Both the position numbers and the translations under genes were made by a program. 64,000 nucleotides of DNA from Halarsenatibacter silvermanii (lineage in GTDB: Bacteria; Bacillota; Halanaerobiia; Halanaerobiales; Halarsenatibacteraceae), in assembly GCF_900103135.1 (NCBI RefSeq), contig NZ_FNGO01000002.1, forward strand, positions 114,480 through 178,479, given 5' to 3'. Shown here piece by piece: positions 1 to 7,542 of the stretch (its first letter is position 1; each line of letters starts with the position of its first letter). The notes beneath the pieces were generated by a model, which had not been told where the DNA came from, made no database searches, and saw only the letters and a program-made list of their open reading frames with translations.

Positions 1-2177
1 ACGACTTTATCGCTCATCTCATAATCATACTCCTGCGGAGTGTGTTCCTCGCCGCCGGTGGCGACGACGACGGTACCGCCTTCGACCTCTATCAGCTCAT
101 CCTCTTCACTCCTGGCCTCATCAACAACAGGCGGGTCGAGTTCCAGGGTGAAGTTGCCGACAAACCCGGATATATCTTTTAGCTCGTGACCGCAGTAAAG
201 ATCGATCAGTTCATGCTCTCTGACCTTCTGTTTAAGCCGGTCAATATGAGGTTCTACCGGTCTGCCCTCAAGCGATTGTTTGAGCTTGTTGGCATGACCA
301 CCCAGCTCTTTTTCCTTTTCGACCAGGGCGACGGGAAAACCCAGCTCGGCCAGTTCCAGGGCCGAAGTCATTCCGGAGACGCCTCCTCCGATCACGAGAC
401 CGCGGGCGATATTATCGACCTCACCCCGCTGCAGGGGTATGGCGTTTTTGACCGAAGAAACTGTCCCTTTTATCAGCTCAAATGACTTTTCGGTGGCTTT
501 TTCCGGCTCCTCTTTATGCACCCAGGAACCCTGGTCGCGTATATTGGTCATTTCCATCAAATAGGGGTTGAGTCCGCTGCGTTCTACAGCATCTCGGAAG
601 AGAGGTTCATGAGTTCTGGGAGTGCAGGAAGCTATTACAACCCTGTTCAGTTCATGTTCCTCTATTCTATCCGCGATCAAATCCTGGCTGTCAGAAGAAC
701 AGAGATAAACAACTTCTTCTGAATGTTCGACGAAAGGTATCTCGGCAGCTCTTTCGGCCACCTCCTCTACGTCTATAACCCCGGCTATATTTGTGCCGCA
801 GTGGCAGACAAAAACCCCAACGCGTGTTCTTTCGTTCTCCACTATTCTATCCTCTTTGACTTTGGCCTCTTCAAAACCCAATTCCTGAACATCAAGGACT
901 GAATGGCGGGCAGCTAAAGCTGCTGATCCGCTGGCGCCCATCACCGATTCAGGTATGTCTTTAGGACCGTTAACCACGCCGCAGGCATAAACTCCATCCC
1001 GGCTGGTGGAGAGAGGATCGAATTCATCTTCAGCAGCGAAACCGTATTTGTTGGTTCTCACCCTGAGATCCTGCAGTGTTTCGTGCATTTTTTCGGTCGG
1101 CTCCATGCCGCTTGCTAAAACGACGAGATCGTAGTCCTCAGCGGCAAAACCATCATCTCCCTCCGTGACTTTAAGCCTGACGTCTCCCTGGTGTTCTCCT
1201 TCTTCGATCTCGGCTACCCGGGAGCGCACGAAATTTATTCCTTCTGTTTCCTGAGCGCGATTGTAATAGCGTTCAAAACCCTTGCTGAATGATCTCATAT
1301 CCATATAGTACATATCCACTTCTATCTCATCGCGGTGCTCTTTGGTGATAAAAGCATGCTTGAGAGAGTACATACAGCAAACTGAAGAACAGTAATTATG
1401 ATCACAGCGCCTGTCACGGGAACCGGCACAGTGGATAAAAGCGACTTTTTCTGCTTCCTCCCCGTCTGAAGGACGAACGATATGGCCATCAGTAGGCCCG
1501 GAAGCATTCAAAATTCGCTCGTATTCCAGGCTGGTCACCACATTTTCATGTTCATCATAACGATACTGGTCGACTACAGTACCGTCAAAGGCTTCATAAC
1601 CGGCAGCAAAAACAACCGAGGCTGCTTTTACGGTAAAATGCCTTTCGACCTGATCATAGTCGACTGCATCGAAGTTACAAACTTTTTCACAGACTCCGCA
1701 TTTGTCCTCCTGCAGCTTGCGGCAGTTTTCCTCATCTATAACAGCTACATTGGGAACAGACTGAGGCCTGTACATGTGAATGGCACCGTGTTCATCCATA
1801 CCCATATTGTACTCATCTTCTATAGTTACAGGACACTTGTCCAGACAGTCACCACAGCCTGTACACTTTTCTTCATCGACATAACGGGGCTTTTTCTTCA
1901 GCTTCACCTGAAAATCTCCGGGTTCACCGGACAGATTCATGAGTTCGGTCATCGTATAGGTGGTAACGTTCTCGTGTGTAAAACAATCGGTAATCTTGGG
2001 AGCCAGAATACAGGTGGAACAGTCATTTGTGGGAAAGGTCTTATCGAGCTGTGCCATGCGCCCGCCCAGACTGGGGCCGCTTTCAACCAGATAGACCGGC
2101 ACTCCCATTTCGGCCAGGTCTGTAGCCGCCTGAATCCCGGCTATACCGCCTCCAACTACTACTACTGGATCTGGCAT
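1..2177 (-). CDS. hdrA: Long HdrA-type FAD/iron-sulfur protein, 3' end beyond window
   Basis: Large heterodisulfide-reductase A-like flavoprotein; about 725 residues are visible and the frame is open to the left edge. It starts with an FAD-binding GGGIAGIQAA motif, then the HdrA-type NDCSTCILAPK cysteine segment, a ferredoxin motif CTGCGDCLDKCP, and a second cysteine set near CGVCEKVC. A later part holds the HdrA motif CHCGTNIAGV and, further on, a second dinucleotide fold GGGVSGMTSALELAE. The layout (an FAD module in front of an HdrA-like body) resembles long HdrA/QmoB proteins. HdrA is the flavin site of electron bifurcation or confurcation in Hdr complexes. The start lies 2 bases after the HdrC stop, so the two are co-translated. 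Its electron acceptor cannot be told because the C terminus is missing. Confidence 0.88.
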   Translation of the reverse strand, partial: MPDPVVVVGGGIAGIQAATDLAEMGVPVYLVESGPSLGGRMAQLDKTFPTNDCSTCILAPKITDCFTHENVTTYTMTELMNLSGEPGDFQVKLKKKPRYVDEEKCTGCGDCLDKCPVTIEDEYNMGMDEHGAIHMYRPQSVPNVAVIDEENCRKLQEDKCGVCEKVCNFDAVDYDQVERHFTVKAASVVFAAGYEAFDGTVVDQYRYDEHENVVTSLEYERILNASGPTDGHIVRPSDGEEAEKVAFIHCAGSRDRRCDHNYCSSVCCMYSLKHAFITKEHRDEIEVDMYYMDMRSFSKGFERYYNRAQETEGINFVRSRVAEIEEGEHQGDVRLKVTEGDDGFAAEDYDLVVLASGMEPTEKMHETLQDLRVRTNKYGFAAEDEFDPLSTSRDGVYACGVVNGPKDIPESVMGASGSAALAARHSVLDVQELGFEEAKVKEDRIVENERTRVGVFVCHCGTNIAGVIDVEEVAERAAEIPFVEHSEEVVYLCSSDSQDLIADRIEEHELNRVVIASCTPRTHEPLFRDAVERSGLNPYLMEMTNIRDQGSWVHKEEPEKATEKSFELIKGTVSSVKNAIPLQRGEVDNIARGLVIGGGVSGMTSALELAELGFPVALVEKEKELGGHANKLKQSLEGRPVEPHIDRLKQKVREHELIDLYCGHELKDISGFVGNFTLELDPPVVDEARSEEDELIEVEGGTVVVATGGEEHTPQEYDYEMSDKV

Positions 2178-2179
2178 AT

Positions 2180-2614
2180 TTATTCACCACCGGTTTCTTC
2201 GAGTGTATATTCGGTCGGTGCTCTGTCGCTCTCTAAGGCTTCTTCAACGCTGTTCAATCGATAGCGCAGCACATTTTTGTCCAGTTCGTCAAGCTCCTGT
2301 TCCAGCCCGGCATCACAGTAATCCTCTTCAACAGCCATTCGGCGCAAAACCCTGACAATATCGGCAAAACGGACATTTTGCGGGCAGGCCGATACACAGC
2401 GCCGACACTGAATACACTGCCAGATCTCTTCCCCATCGAGCAGCTCTTCTTCAAAACCCAGCAGAGCCTTTTTGATCATAAGGCGGGGATTAAAGCTTTC
2501 ACGCTGCTCGGCCACGGGACAGGTTCCTGTACAGCTGCCGCAGCTGAAGCATAGAGAAAGATTTTCTCCTCCGGGACGATCCTGTACGGTGCGTTTAAAT
2601 TCGCTATTCATCAT
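2180..2614 (-). CDS. hdrC: HdrC-like [4Fe-4S] electron-transfer subunit
   Basis: Small iron-sulfur protein of 144 residues with two typical [4Fe-4S] motifs, CFSCGSCTGTCP near residue 22 and CIQCRRCVSACP near residue 66, as in HdrC and QmoC N-terminal domains. It should pass electrons between HdrA flavin and a partner. The start overlaps the metF 3' end by 11 bases and hdrA follows after 2 bases, a tightly coupled operon. In canonical sets hdrB, with CCG domains, sits next to hdrC; here none is found between hdrC and hdrA. HdrB might lie left of the window or be missing. No membrane segment is present, unlike QmoC or HdrE fusions. Confidence 0.88.
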   Translation of the reverse strand: MMNSEFKRTVQDRPGGENLSLCFSCGSCTGTCPVAEQRESFNPRLMIKKALLGFEEELLDGEEIWQCIQCRRCVSACPQNVRFADIVRVLRRMAVEEDYCDAGLEQELDELDKNVLRYRLNSVEEALESDRAPTEYTLEETGGE

Positions 2615-3539
2615 CTACTTCCACCTCCGGTCGGGGATAAAGTCCTGCTTCTTCAACTACCACCGGTGTTATCTCTTCCCAGCCCACCGGCATCAGATGT
2701 ATTCCTTTAACTCCCTCTGTATTTTTCACATGCTCTATTATTTCCACGGTAAAGTCTATGCCTTCCTGCCTTTTATCATCGGCATTAGCGATTCTATCTA
2801 TAAGCTCATCAGGCACATCCATGCCCGGCACATCATTCTTCATATACTTGAGAGCAAATTCGGATTTGGTTGGCAGAAGACCTGCCAGGATATGAACTTC
2901 TTCATGCAGTCCTTCTTTTCTCATATCTTCCATCCAGCGATCAAATTTTTCCAGATTATAAATACACTGGGTCTGAATAAAATCCATGCCGGCCTTTATC
3001 TTCTTTTTAAGCTTCAGCATATGCATCTCATAGGGCTCAGCAAAAGGGTTGTGAGCTCCGCCGATATATAATTTGGGCGGGGTCCGCAGCTCGTCGCCGC
3101 TGACCAGTTCTTCATCGTCCACCATATCGCGAGCAGCTTTGATTAAACTAACGGAGTCCATATCGAATACATTTTTTGAGCCTTCGTCCTTACCAAAACT
3201 TTGATGGTCACCGGTGAGACAGAGAACATTGCGGAGGCCTAAAGCGCTTGCTCCCAGCAGATCGCTCTGAAGACCGATTCTGTTTCTATCCCTCGTGGTG
3301 GCCTGAATTATCATCTCCAGGCCTTCTTCATGTGCAATTTTAGATGCAGCAATGCTGGACATTCTCACTATAGCTGTCTGATTATCGGTCACATTGACAG
3401 CATCCACATATCCATGCAGATCCTCGCACTTTTCTCTGATAAAATCCGGATCCGCGCCTATCGGTGGGCCCATCTCGCTGCAGACGACAAAGTGATCCTC
3501 TTCCAGCAGTTTATGCAGGTTGGAAATATATTCTGGCAT
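2604..3539 (-). CDS. metF: Methylenetetrahydrofolate reductase MetF
   Basis: MetF of 311 residues, a TIM-barrel flavoprotein interconverting methylene- and methyl-tetrahydrofolate. The N-terminal segment VCSEMGPPIGAD is a variant of the usual barrel start, followed by NVTDNQTA, LCLTGDH and the C-terminal GIHLMPVGWE, all family landmarks. The length matches the short bacterial MetF that needs MetV. The metV stop is 3 bases upstream and hdrC overlaps downstream, so the gene sits inside the Hdr operon. In acetogens such as Moorella MetFV is found in a complex with Hdr subunits and MvhD (family knowledge). Beside MttB-type methyltransferases the enzyme could oxidise methyl-THF; the direction is inferred. 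Confidence 0.93.
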   Translation of the reverse strand: MPEYISNLHKLLEEDHFVVCSEMGPPIGADPDFIREKCEDLHGYVDAVNVTDNQTAIVRMSSIAASKIAHEEGLEMIIQATTRDRNRIGLQSDLLGASALGLRNVLCLTGDHQSFGKDEGSKNVFDMDSVSLIKAARDMVDDEELVSGDELRTPPKLYIGGAHNPFAEPYEMHMLKLKKKIKAGMDFIQTQCIYNLEKFDRWMEDMRKEGLHEEVHILAGLLPTKSEFALKYMKNDVPGMDVPDELIDRIANADDKRQEGIDFTVEIIEHVKNTEGVKGIHLMPVGWEEITPVVVEEAGLYPRPEVEVDDE

Positions 3540-3542
3540 ACA

Positions 3543-4226
3543 CTACTCTCCTCCCGAGCGGAAAAATTCAGGGTTCTTATGGCTGCGCACGCCACCATCC
3601 CGGTAGGTTGTCCAATCCTTGGGTTCCTCGTGTTCCAGCAGCCGATCGAATACCTCGAGCTCCTTGGCGCGTTCATAAATCAATTCCCAGCCGCAGTCGA
3701 TCTCGTCATCGACCTCGCAGTTGCCGTCCTCGGAACCGCCACAGGGTCCATTGAGAAGGCTTTTGGAGCAGCGGGCTATAGGACAGATCCCGGCGAATCT
3801 ATCGAGAACACATTCTCCACAGCCGTGGCACATTTCCTCCCATTCTCCCGTAGCGCTGGTGCGGCCATAGAAAGTCGTATTAAGACCGGGCAGAATGAGT
3901 TTCTCGGGAAATCTGATAGCCAGATGCTGCACTCCAATACCACAGGCGAGCGAAAGAACAGCGTCGCTTTTCTCTATCTGCTCTTCAATCTCGTCTATAA
4001 ATTCATCATCACACTGTCTTTTGATAGCATCGGCGGCGATATCAAGACTCTCTCCGTTCTGACTGAAATAAAGTTCCAGAAGATCACGCAGCGATTTCGC
4101 CTCTCTTTCTCCGCCGGCCAGGCTGACGGTTACACAGGTGCCGCAGCCCACAATCAGCAGTTCTTCGATATCCTCGGGCAGCATATCCCTTATCTCATCA
4201 ACCTCTTTGCGTTCACCAACGATCAT
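3543..4226 (-). CDS. metV: MetV, iron-sulfur/zinc partner of MetF
   Basis: Protein of 227 residues of the MetV family (methylene-THF reductase C-terminal domain). The N-terminal part carries a GCGTCVTV motif and a LACGIGVQ segment; the C-terminal part has the cysteine-rich stretch CHGCGECVLD...CPIARC followed by LLNGPCGG, diagnostic of MetV. It links MetF to electron donors or acceptors in acetogens. It overlaps the upstream MvhD-fusion gene by 4 bases and is 3 bases from metF, implying translational coupling and fixed stoichiometry. Identification is firm from motifs and position. Confidence 0.9.
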   Translation of the reverse strand: MIVGERKEVDEIRDMLPEDIEELLIVGCGTCVTVSLAGGEREAKSLRDLLELYFSQNGESLDIAADAIKRQCDDEFIDEIEEQIEKSDAVLSLACGIGVQHLAIRFPEKLILPGLNTTFYGRTSATGEWEEMCHGCGECVLDRFAGICPIARCSKSLLNGPCGGSEDGNCEVDDEIDCGWELIYERAKELEVFDRLLEHEEPKDWTTYRDGGVRSHKNPEFFRSGGE

Positions 4227-5599
4227 CGGTGGGATTCCTCCTTCCAGTTATCCAAAAAAGCACTGAGATCTTCGGCCATCCTGGGTGAAAGACGCCGGTA
4301 CTCCAATCGAGAAGTATCCAATCCCAGCTTTTCCATATCCTCTCTGGCCTTATTTACCACCTGTTCACATCTATCATGTCCGGTAAGGTGCTTGCAGGCT
4401 TCGGATATGCACCCGAGTATAAGCAGTTCGCCATTACCGCCTTTCAGCCGGCTGAATATCTGCTCCCTTTTGACCGTGCTGGCACAGGGAACTTCCTCGA
4501 CTTCCTGGGCTTTTAGAGGGTCATCATCAGCTTTCTCCCGGGCGATAGCGGCGGAATTCTCGCAAATTATCACCTGTACACCATCCTGCTCTTCTCCGTT
4601 TTCGCTTTCCCCGCTGCGGGTAATAGCACCGGCAGGACATCGGCTGATACATAAATTGCAGCCCTGACAGGCCAGGTCCATTATAGTCATGGAGTTGAGT
4701 TCTTCGTCACGCTGAACTGCCCCGTGGGGACAGACTCTCTGACAGGTGTAGCAGACAACGCACTTTTGATCATCTATCTCTCTATCCTCATCGTCCATCT
4801 CCTCCACACCCTGCAATATTCGCTTTATCTCAGCAAGGGTGAAGCTTTTTTCTTCCTCCTGATAGGTCAGAGCATTGGGACCGCGGGCGCCGCCGAGCAC
4901 ATATACGCCCCTCTTCCCGCTCAAAGTGGGCTGGAGATAGACATTTTCCTTCTGCAAATATCCATATTCATCCTGTTCTATCTTTAATATATCGGCCAGT
5001 CTGTCATTGTGAGCAGCCGGTTTCAGCTCGGGAGCTATAATCATCTCACCGGTCAGCTCAATATCTATATCCTCTCGTTGATAGCAAATTTCTTTTTCGC
5101 CGATTTCGAGTTCTCCCAGATCATATTTGAGGAAAACTACATTCTGCCTGCGGGCTTTTTCATAAAGCTCATCATTATTGTCCATAAATCTCATAGCCTT
5201 GTAGAAATAATATATATCTCTTTCAGGGGATTTTTCTCTGGCCTCGAGCGCGGTTTTTAACCCCCAGCTGCTTATGGCCGCTGGTGACAGCTCCGAATAA
5301 TCCTGTACTATAAGCAGAGGCTCGTCGGAATCTTCCTCAAGAAAATCCTCCGGATCATCAGTCAAAGACTGACCTGCTTCTACGGGCAGCTCCTCCTGGA
5401 AAGGAAGATTTATGACTATGCTGGCTGCAGAAAGGCTCTCATTAACTTCACCATTGTCTTTAATTCCCAGCTCAAAGCCTCCTACCTCTCCCCGGCAGCT
5501 GCTCAAAATCTCCGGAGAGATGGAGGTGGAACTGAGTTCTTCCTCCTCCAGAGACTCCCCAATATATACAACATCATACTGATTGTCGGAACCTGACAT
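4223..5599 (-). CDS. HdrA-remnant / 2x[4Fe-4S] ferredoxin / MvhD fusion protein
   Basis: Three-part protein of 458 residues. Residues 1-270 resemble the distal half of an HdrA flavin domain (a DIYYFYKAMR segment and a GVYVLGGARGPN segment) but no GxGxxG dinucleotide motif is seen, so FAD binding may be lost. Next come two ferredoxin motifs, CVVCYTCQRVCPHGA and CQGCNLCISRCPAGA. The C-terminal 100 residues fit MvhD/FrhD (LLILGCISEACKHLTG), the [2Fe-2S] link between hydrogenase or dehydrogenase and HdrA. The chosen ATG follows a good AAAAGGAGGT site; a longer frame to 5734 would run into the upstream gene and has no such site. It probably acts as an HdrA half split from the upstream flavoprotein, like a QmoA/QmoB division. 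Confidence 0.82.
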   Translation of the reverse strand: MSGSDNQYDVVYIGESLEEEELSSTSISPEILSSCRGEVGGFELGIKDNGEVNESLSAASIVINLPFQEELPVEAGQSLTDDPEDFLEEDSDEPLLIVQDYSELSPAAISSWGLKTALEAREKSPERDIYYFYKAMRFMDNNDELYEKARRQNVVFLKYDLGELEIGEKEICYQREDIDIELTGEMIIAPELKPAAHNDRLADILKIEQDEYGYLQKENVYLQPTLSGKRGVYVLGGARGPNALTYQEEEKSFTLAEIKRILQGVEEMDDEDREIDDQKCVVCYTCQRVCPHGAVQRDEELNSMTIMDLACQGCNLCISRCPAGAITRSGESENGEEQDGVQVIICENSAAIAREKADDDPLKAQEVEEVPCASTVKREQIFSRLKGGNGELLILGCISEACKHLTGHDRCEQVVNKAREDMEKLGLDTSRLEYRRLSPRMAEDLSAFLDNWKEESHR

Positions 5600-5669
5600 C
5601 AGATTACCTCCTTTTAGCCTGCTGTAAAAATTGAAAGTTCCCGATCCTATCGTCAGCTTTGTATTCTTA

Positions 5670-6713
5670 TCAGTTAGCCTTTTCCACCAGTTTATTATCA
5701 AGCAGGCGATAGGCCGTCTCCCGGCTTTTTGCAATGGTGGTGGCGCTGTCTCCCGGGCCGGTTACAGTCCCGGCCAGATACACTCCTGTCTCCTCTCCGG
5801 GCCAGATCGGCCGCAGAAATCCATCCTCTGTCTGCTGCAGATTGAAAATCTTTGACCAGTGCTCGTGTTCTGTGCCGCGGTGAATTCCTTCAGAGAGCAC
5901 AAGCAAATCTGTATCCAATTTTTCCATCTTTCCCTCTTTTTGGTCTTCGTAATTGAGTTGTAAGGAGTCAGAGCTGCTCTCCAGGCGCAGAGGCTTGCAG
6001 TTATAATAATCGATATCGAGCTCGGAGAGCTTCTCAAAGGAAAGATTTACGAGGAAGCCGGCTTCCTGCATATCGATAAAGAACATGCTGAGATCCATTT
6101 CAGGAAAGTTGTGCCTGAGTACCTGAGCGATGCGATAATTATAGCCGCAGCAAACTTTAGAACAGTAACGAGCCTTTTCCTGAATGCTGCGGGAGCCGTT
6201 ACACTGAAGAAAAACAGCCGAATCAGGGCTAAATCCCAGATTCATCTCCAGTGATTCCTCACAGAGCTGATCTTTTCTCCCTTCGAGCATATCCTCAAAA
6301 TCACTGGCCCAGAGGATCCTCTCATCTTCGAATATTTCCGGGGTGCCAGTTTCCAGCTCTGACCACCGCTTGTGACCGGTAGCCAGCACGATTTCGGAGA
6401 TATCATCGAGAGTATATTCTCCATCATCATCCTCGACAACCAGACCAAAACCTTCTTTTTCCAGACAGTCCAGCACAGCTGTGTTTTCTCTTACTTCAAT
6501 TCTGTCGCTTTCTCGCACAGAATTGAAGATACTGTCAACAAGGCAGAGATTGCATTTGGTGCAGCTGTCGGTGGCTTTACAACCATAATTTTTTATATTA
6601 CCACCCAGTTCATCTTCCTTCTCCAGCAGCACCACATCTTCCCCGGCATCAGCCAGCTCGGAAGCTACAGTACACCCTGCAATACCTCCACCGATTACAC
6701 CAATTCTTGACAT
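5670..6713 (-). CDS. Short HdrA/QmoA-like FAD protein
   Basis: Flavoprotein of 347 residues with N-terminal IGVIGGGIAGCTVASELA (FAD Rossmann fold), a cysteine cluster CKATDSCTKCNLC around residues 45-57, a second cysteine run YCSKVCCGYN near residue 183, and the C-terminal FAD-closing segment GVYLAGTVTGPGDSATTI. These are HdrA/QmoA features without added ferredoxin domains. It heads the leftward Hdr-MetVF operon, with the MvhD fusion 70 bases downstream; the two together would rebuild one full HdrA. A promoter-like sequence lies just beyond its 5' side. QmoA is the alternative name, but no sulfate-reduction genes are present. Confidence 0.82.
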   Translation of the reverse strand: MSRIGVIGGGIAGCTVASELADAGEDVVLLEKEDELGGNIKNYGCKATDSCTKCNLCLVDSIFNSVRESDRIEVRENTAVLDCLEKEGFGLVVEDDDGEYTLDDISEIVLATGHKRWSELETGTPEIFEDERILWASDFEDMLEGRKDQLCEESLEMNLGFSPDSAVFLQCNGSRSIQEKARYCSKVCCGYNYRIAQVLRHNFPEMDLSMFFIDMQEAGFLVNLSFEKLSELDIDYYNCKPLRLESSSDSLQLNYEDQKEGKMEKLDTDLLVLSEGIHRGTEHEHWSKIFNLQQTEDGFLRPIWPGEETGVYLAGTVTGPGDSATTIAKSRETAYRLLDNKLVEKAN

Positions 6714-6827
6714 ATTGTTCTCCCCTTCCGAATAAAGACAGGATGGTGTGATTTTACGGCTAAACAGGCCTTCGATCAGATAGGTTGTTAAACAATTTTA
6801 AAAAATTTAAACCTGCTTTCATGTCAT

Positions 6828-6857
6828 ATTTTAACATAACTGCTAATTTAAGTTCAA
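6828..6857 (-). promoter_or_regulatory. Putative promoter of the Hdr-MetVF operon
   Basis: On the minus strand a -35 box TTGAAC (6852-6857) and a -10 box TAAAAT (6828-6833) are 18 bases apart, immediately after the DUF1638 stop codon. Transcription would begin near 6821, giving a leader of about 105 bases before the HdrA-like ATG at 6713. The leader is AT-rich; no known riboswitch is recognised in it. Confidence 0.4.
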
Positions 6858-6869
6858 CCGGCCTGGCGG

Positions 6870-7526
6870 CTAAACCAGGTTATGGCGCAGTATCGAGCGT
6901 CCGGGAGGAAAAACAGCCACTCCCTTTCCTTCTTCCTCAAATAGAAGCCTATGCATGAGGTCAGAAGAGCCCTCAATCTCCTGATAATCAAGATCCAGAA
7001 ATTCCGCCGCCTCGCGGGCATATTTGCGATATTCAGCCAGATCATCTATCCAGGTATTCACAAATACGAGCCTCGTATAATTCTTATATTCCCTCGTCAC
7101 CGTCTCCCGGGCCATCTCTTCGCCCACTCGATCAACATATTCTTCGAAAACGCTGAGAGGATCGCCTCCAAAATCTATCCAGCCCCGGGAAAGATAGATT
7201 GTGCCAGGATTGTCTTTGAATTCCTCCTGGTATTTGCCAGCTGATCCCAGAAGCAGGCTGATACAGTCGTGAACACGCGGGGCAATAATCGGCGATTCAC
7301 TGGAACTGAGCCCCGAAATTCCGTGCGAACACAATCCATAAATCAAACGAATTTTATCGTAGCCCTCTTCTTCGCTCTGATCGATCTCATTTTGCAGCTT
7401 TTCCCGCAGTTTATCTGGCACCCTGTGTAAACCATATCCCATAAAATTAAGGTCATGATCAGGATCGAGTGCCTCTATTTCAGGTCGCATAGTCGAACAG
7501 GCGATAACTTTATCCAAAACAATCAA
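6870..7526 (-). CDS. DUF1638 family protein
   Basis: Protein of 218 residues matching the DUF1638 family: N-terminal VIACSTMRPEIE, central LIYGLCSHGISGL, a RVHDCISLLLGS segment, and the C-terminal FPPGRSIL. No catalytic function is established. DUF1638 genes are often found beside MttB-type methyltransferases and corrinoid proteins, as here. The conserved Cys and His residues could bind a metal or corrinoid (inference). It lies 16 bases downstream of the HyuA-like gene and so is probably co-transcribed with it. Confidence 0.78.
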   Translation of the reverse strand: MIVLDKVIACSTMRPEIEALDPDHDLNFMGYGLHRVPDKLREKLQNEIDQSEEEGYDKIRLIYGLCSHGISGLSSSESPIIAPRVHDCISLLLGSAGKYQEEFKDNPGTIYLSRGWIDFGGDPLSVFEEYVDRVGEEMARETVTREYKNYTRLVFVNTWIDDLAEYRKYAREAAEFLDLDYQEIEGSSDLMHRLLFEEEGKGVAVFPPGRSILRHNLV

Positions 7527-7542
7527 CCCTCCCGCCCGATAT

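Noticed and set aside
3330-4667. Open frame of 445 codons on the plus strand opposite metF, metV and the MvhD fusion
   Set aside because: It crosses three real, tightly packed genes and its translation shows no recognisable domain.
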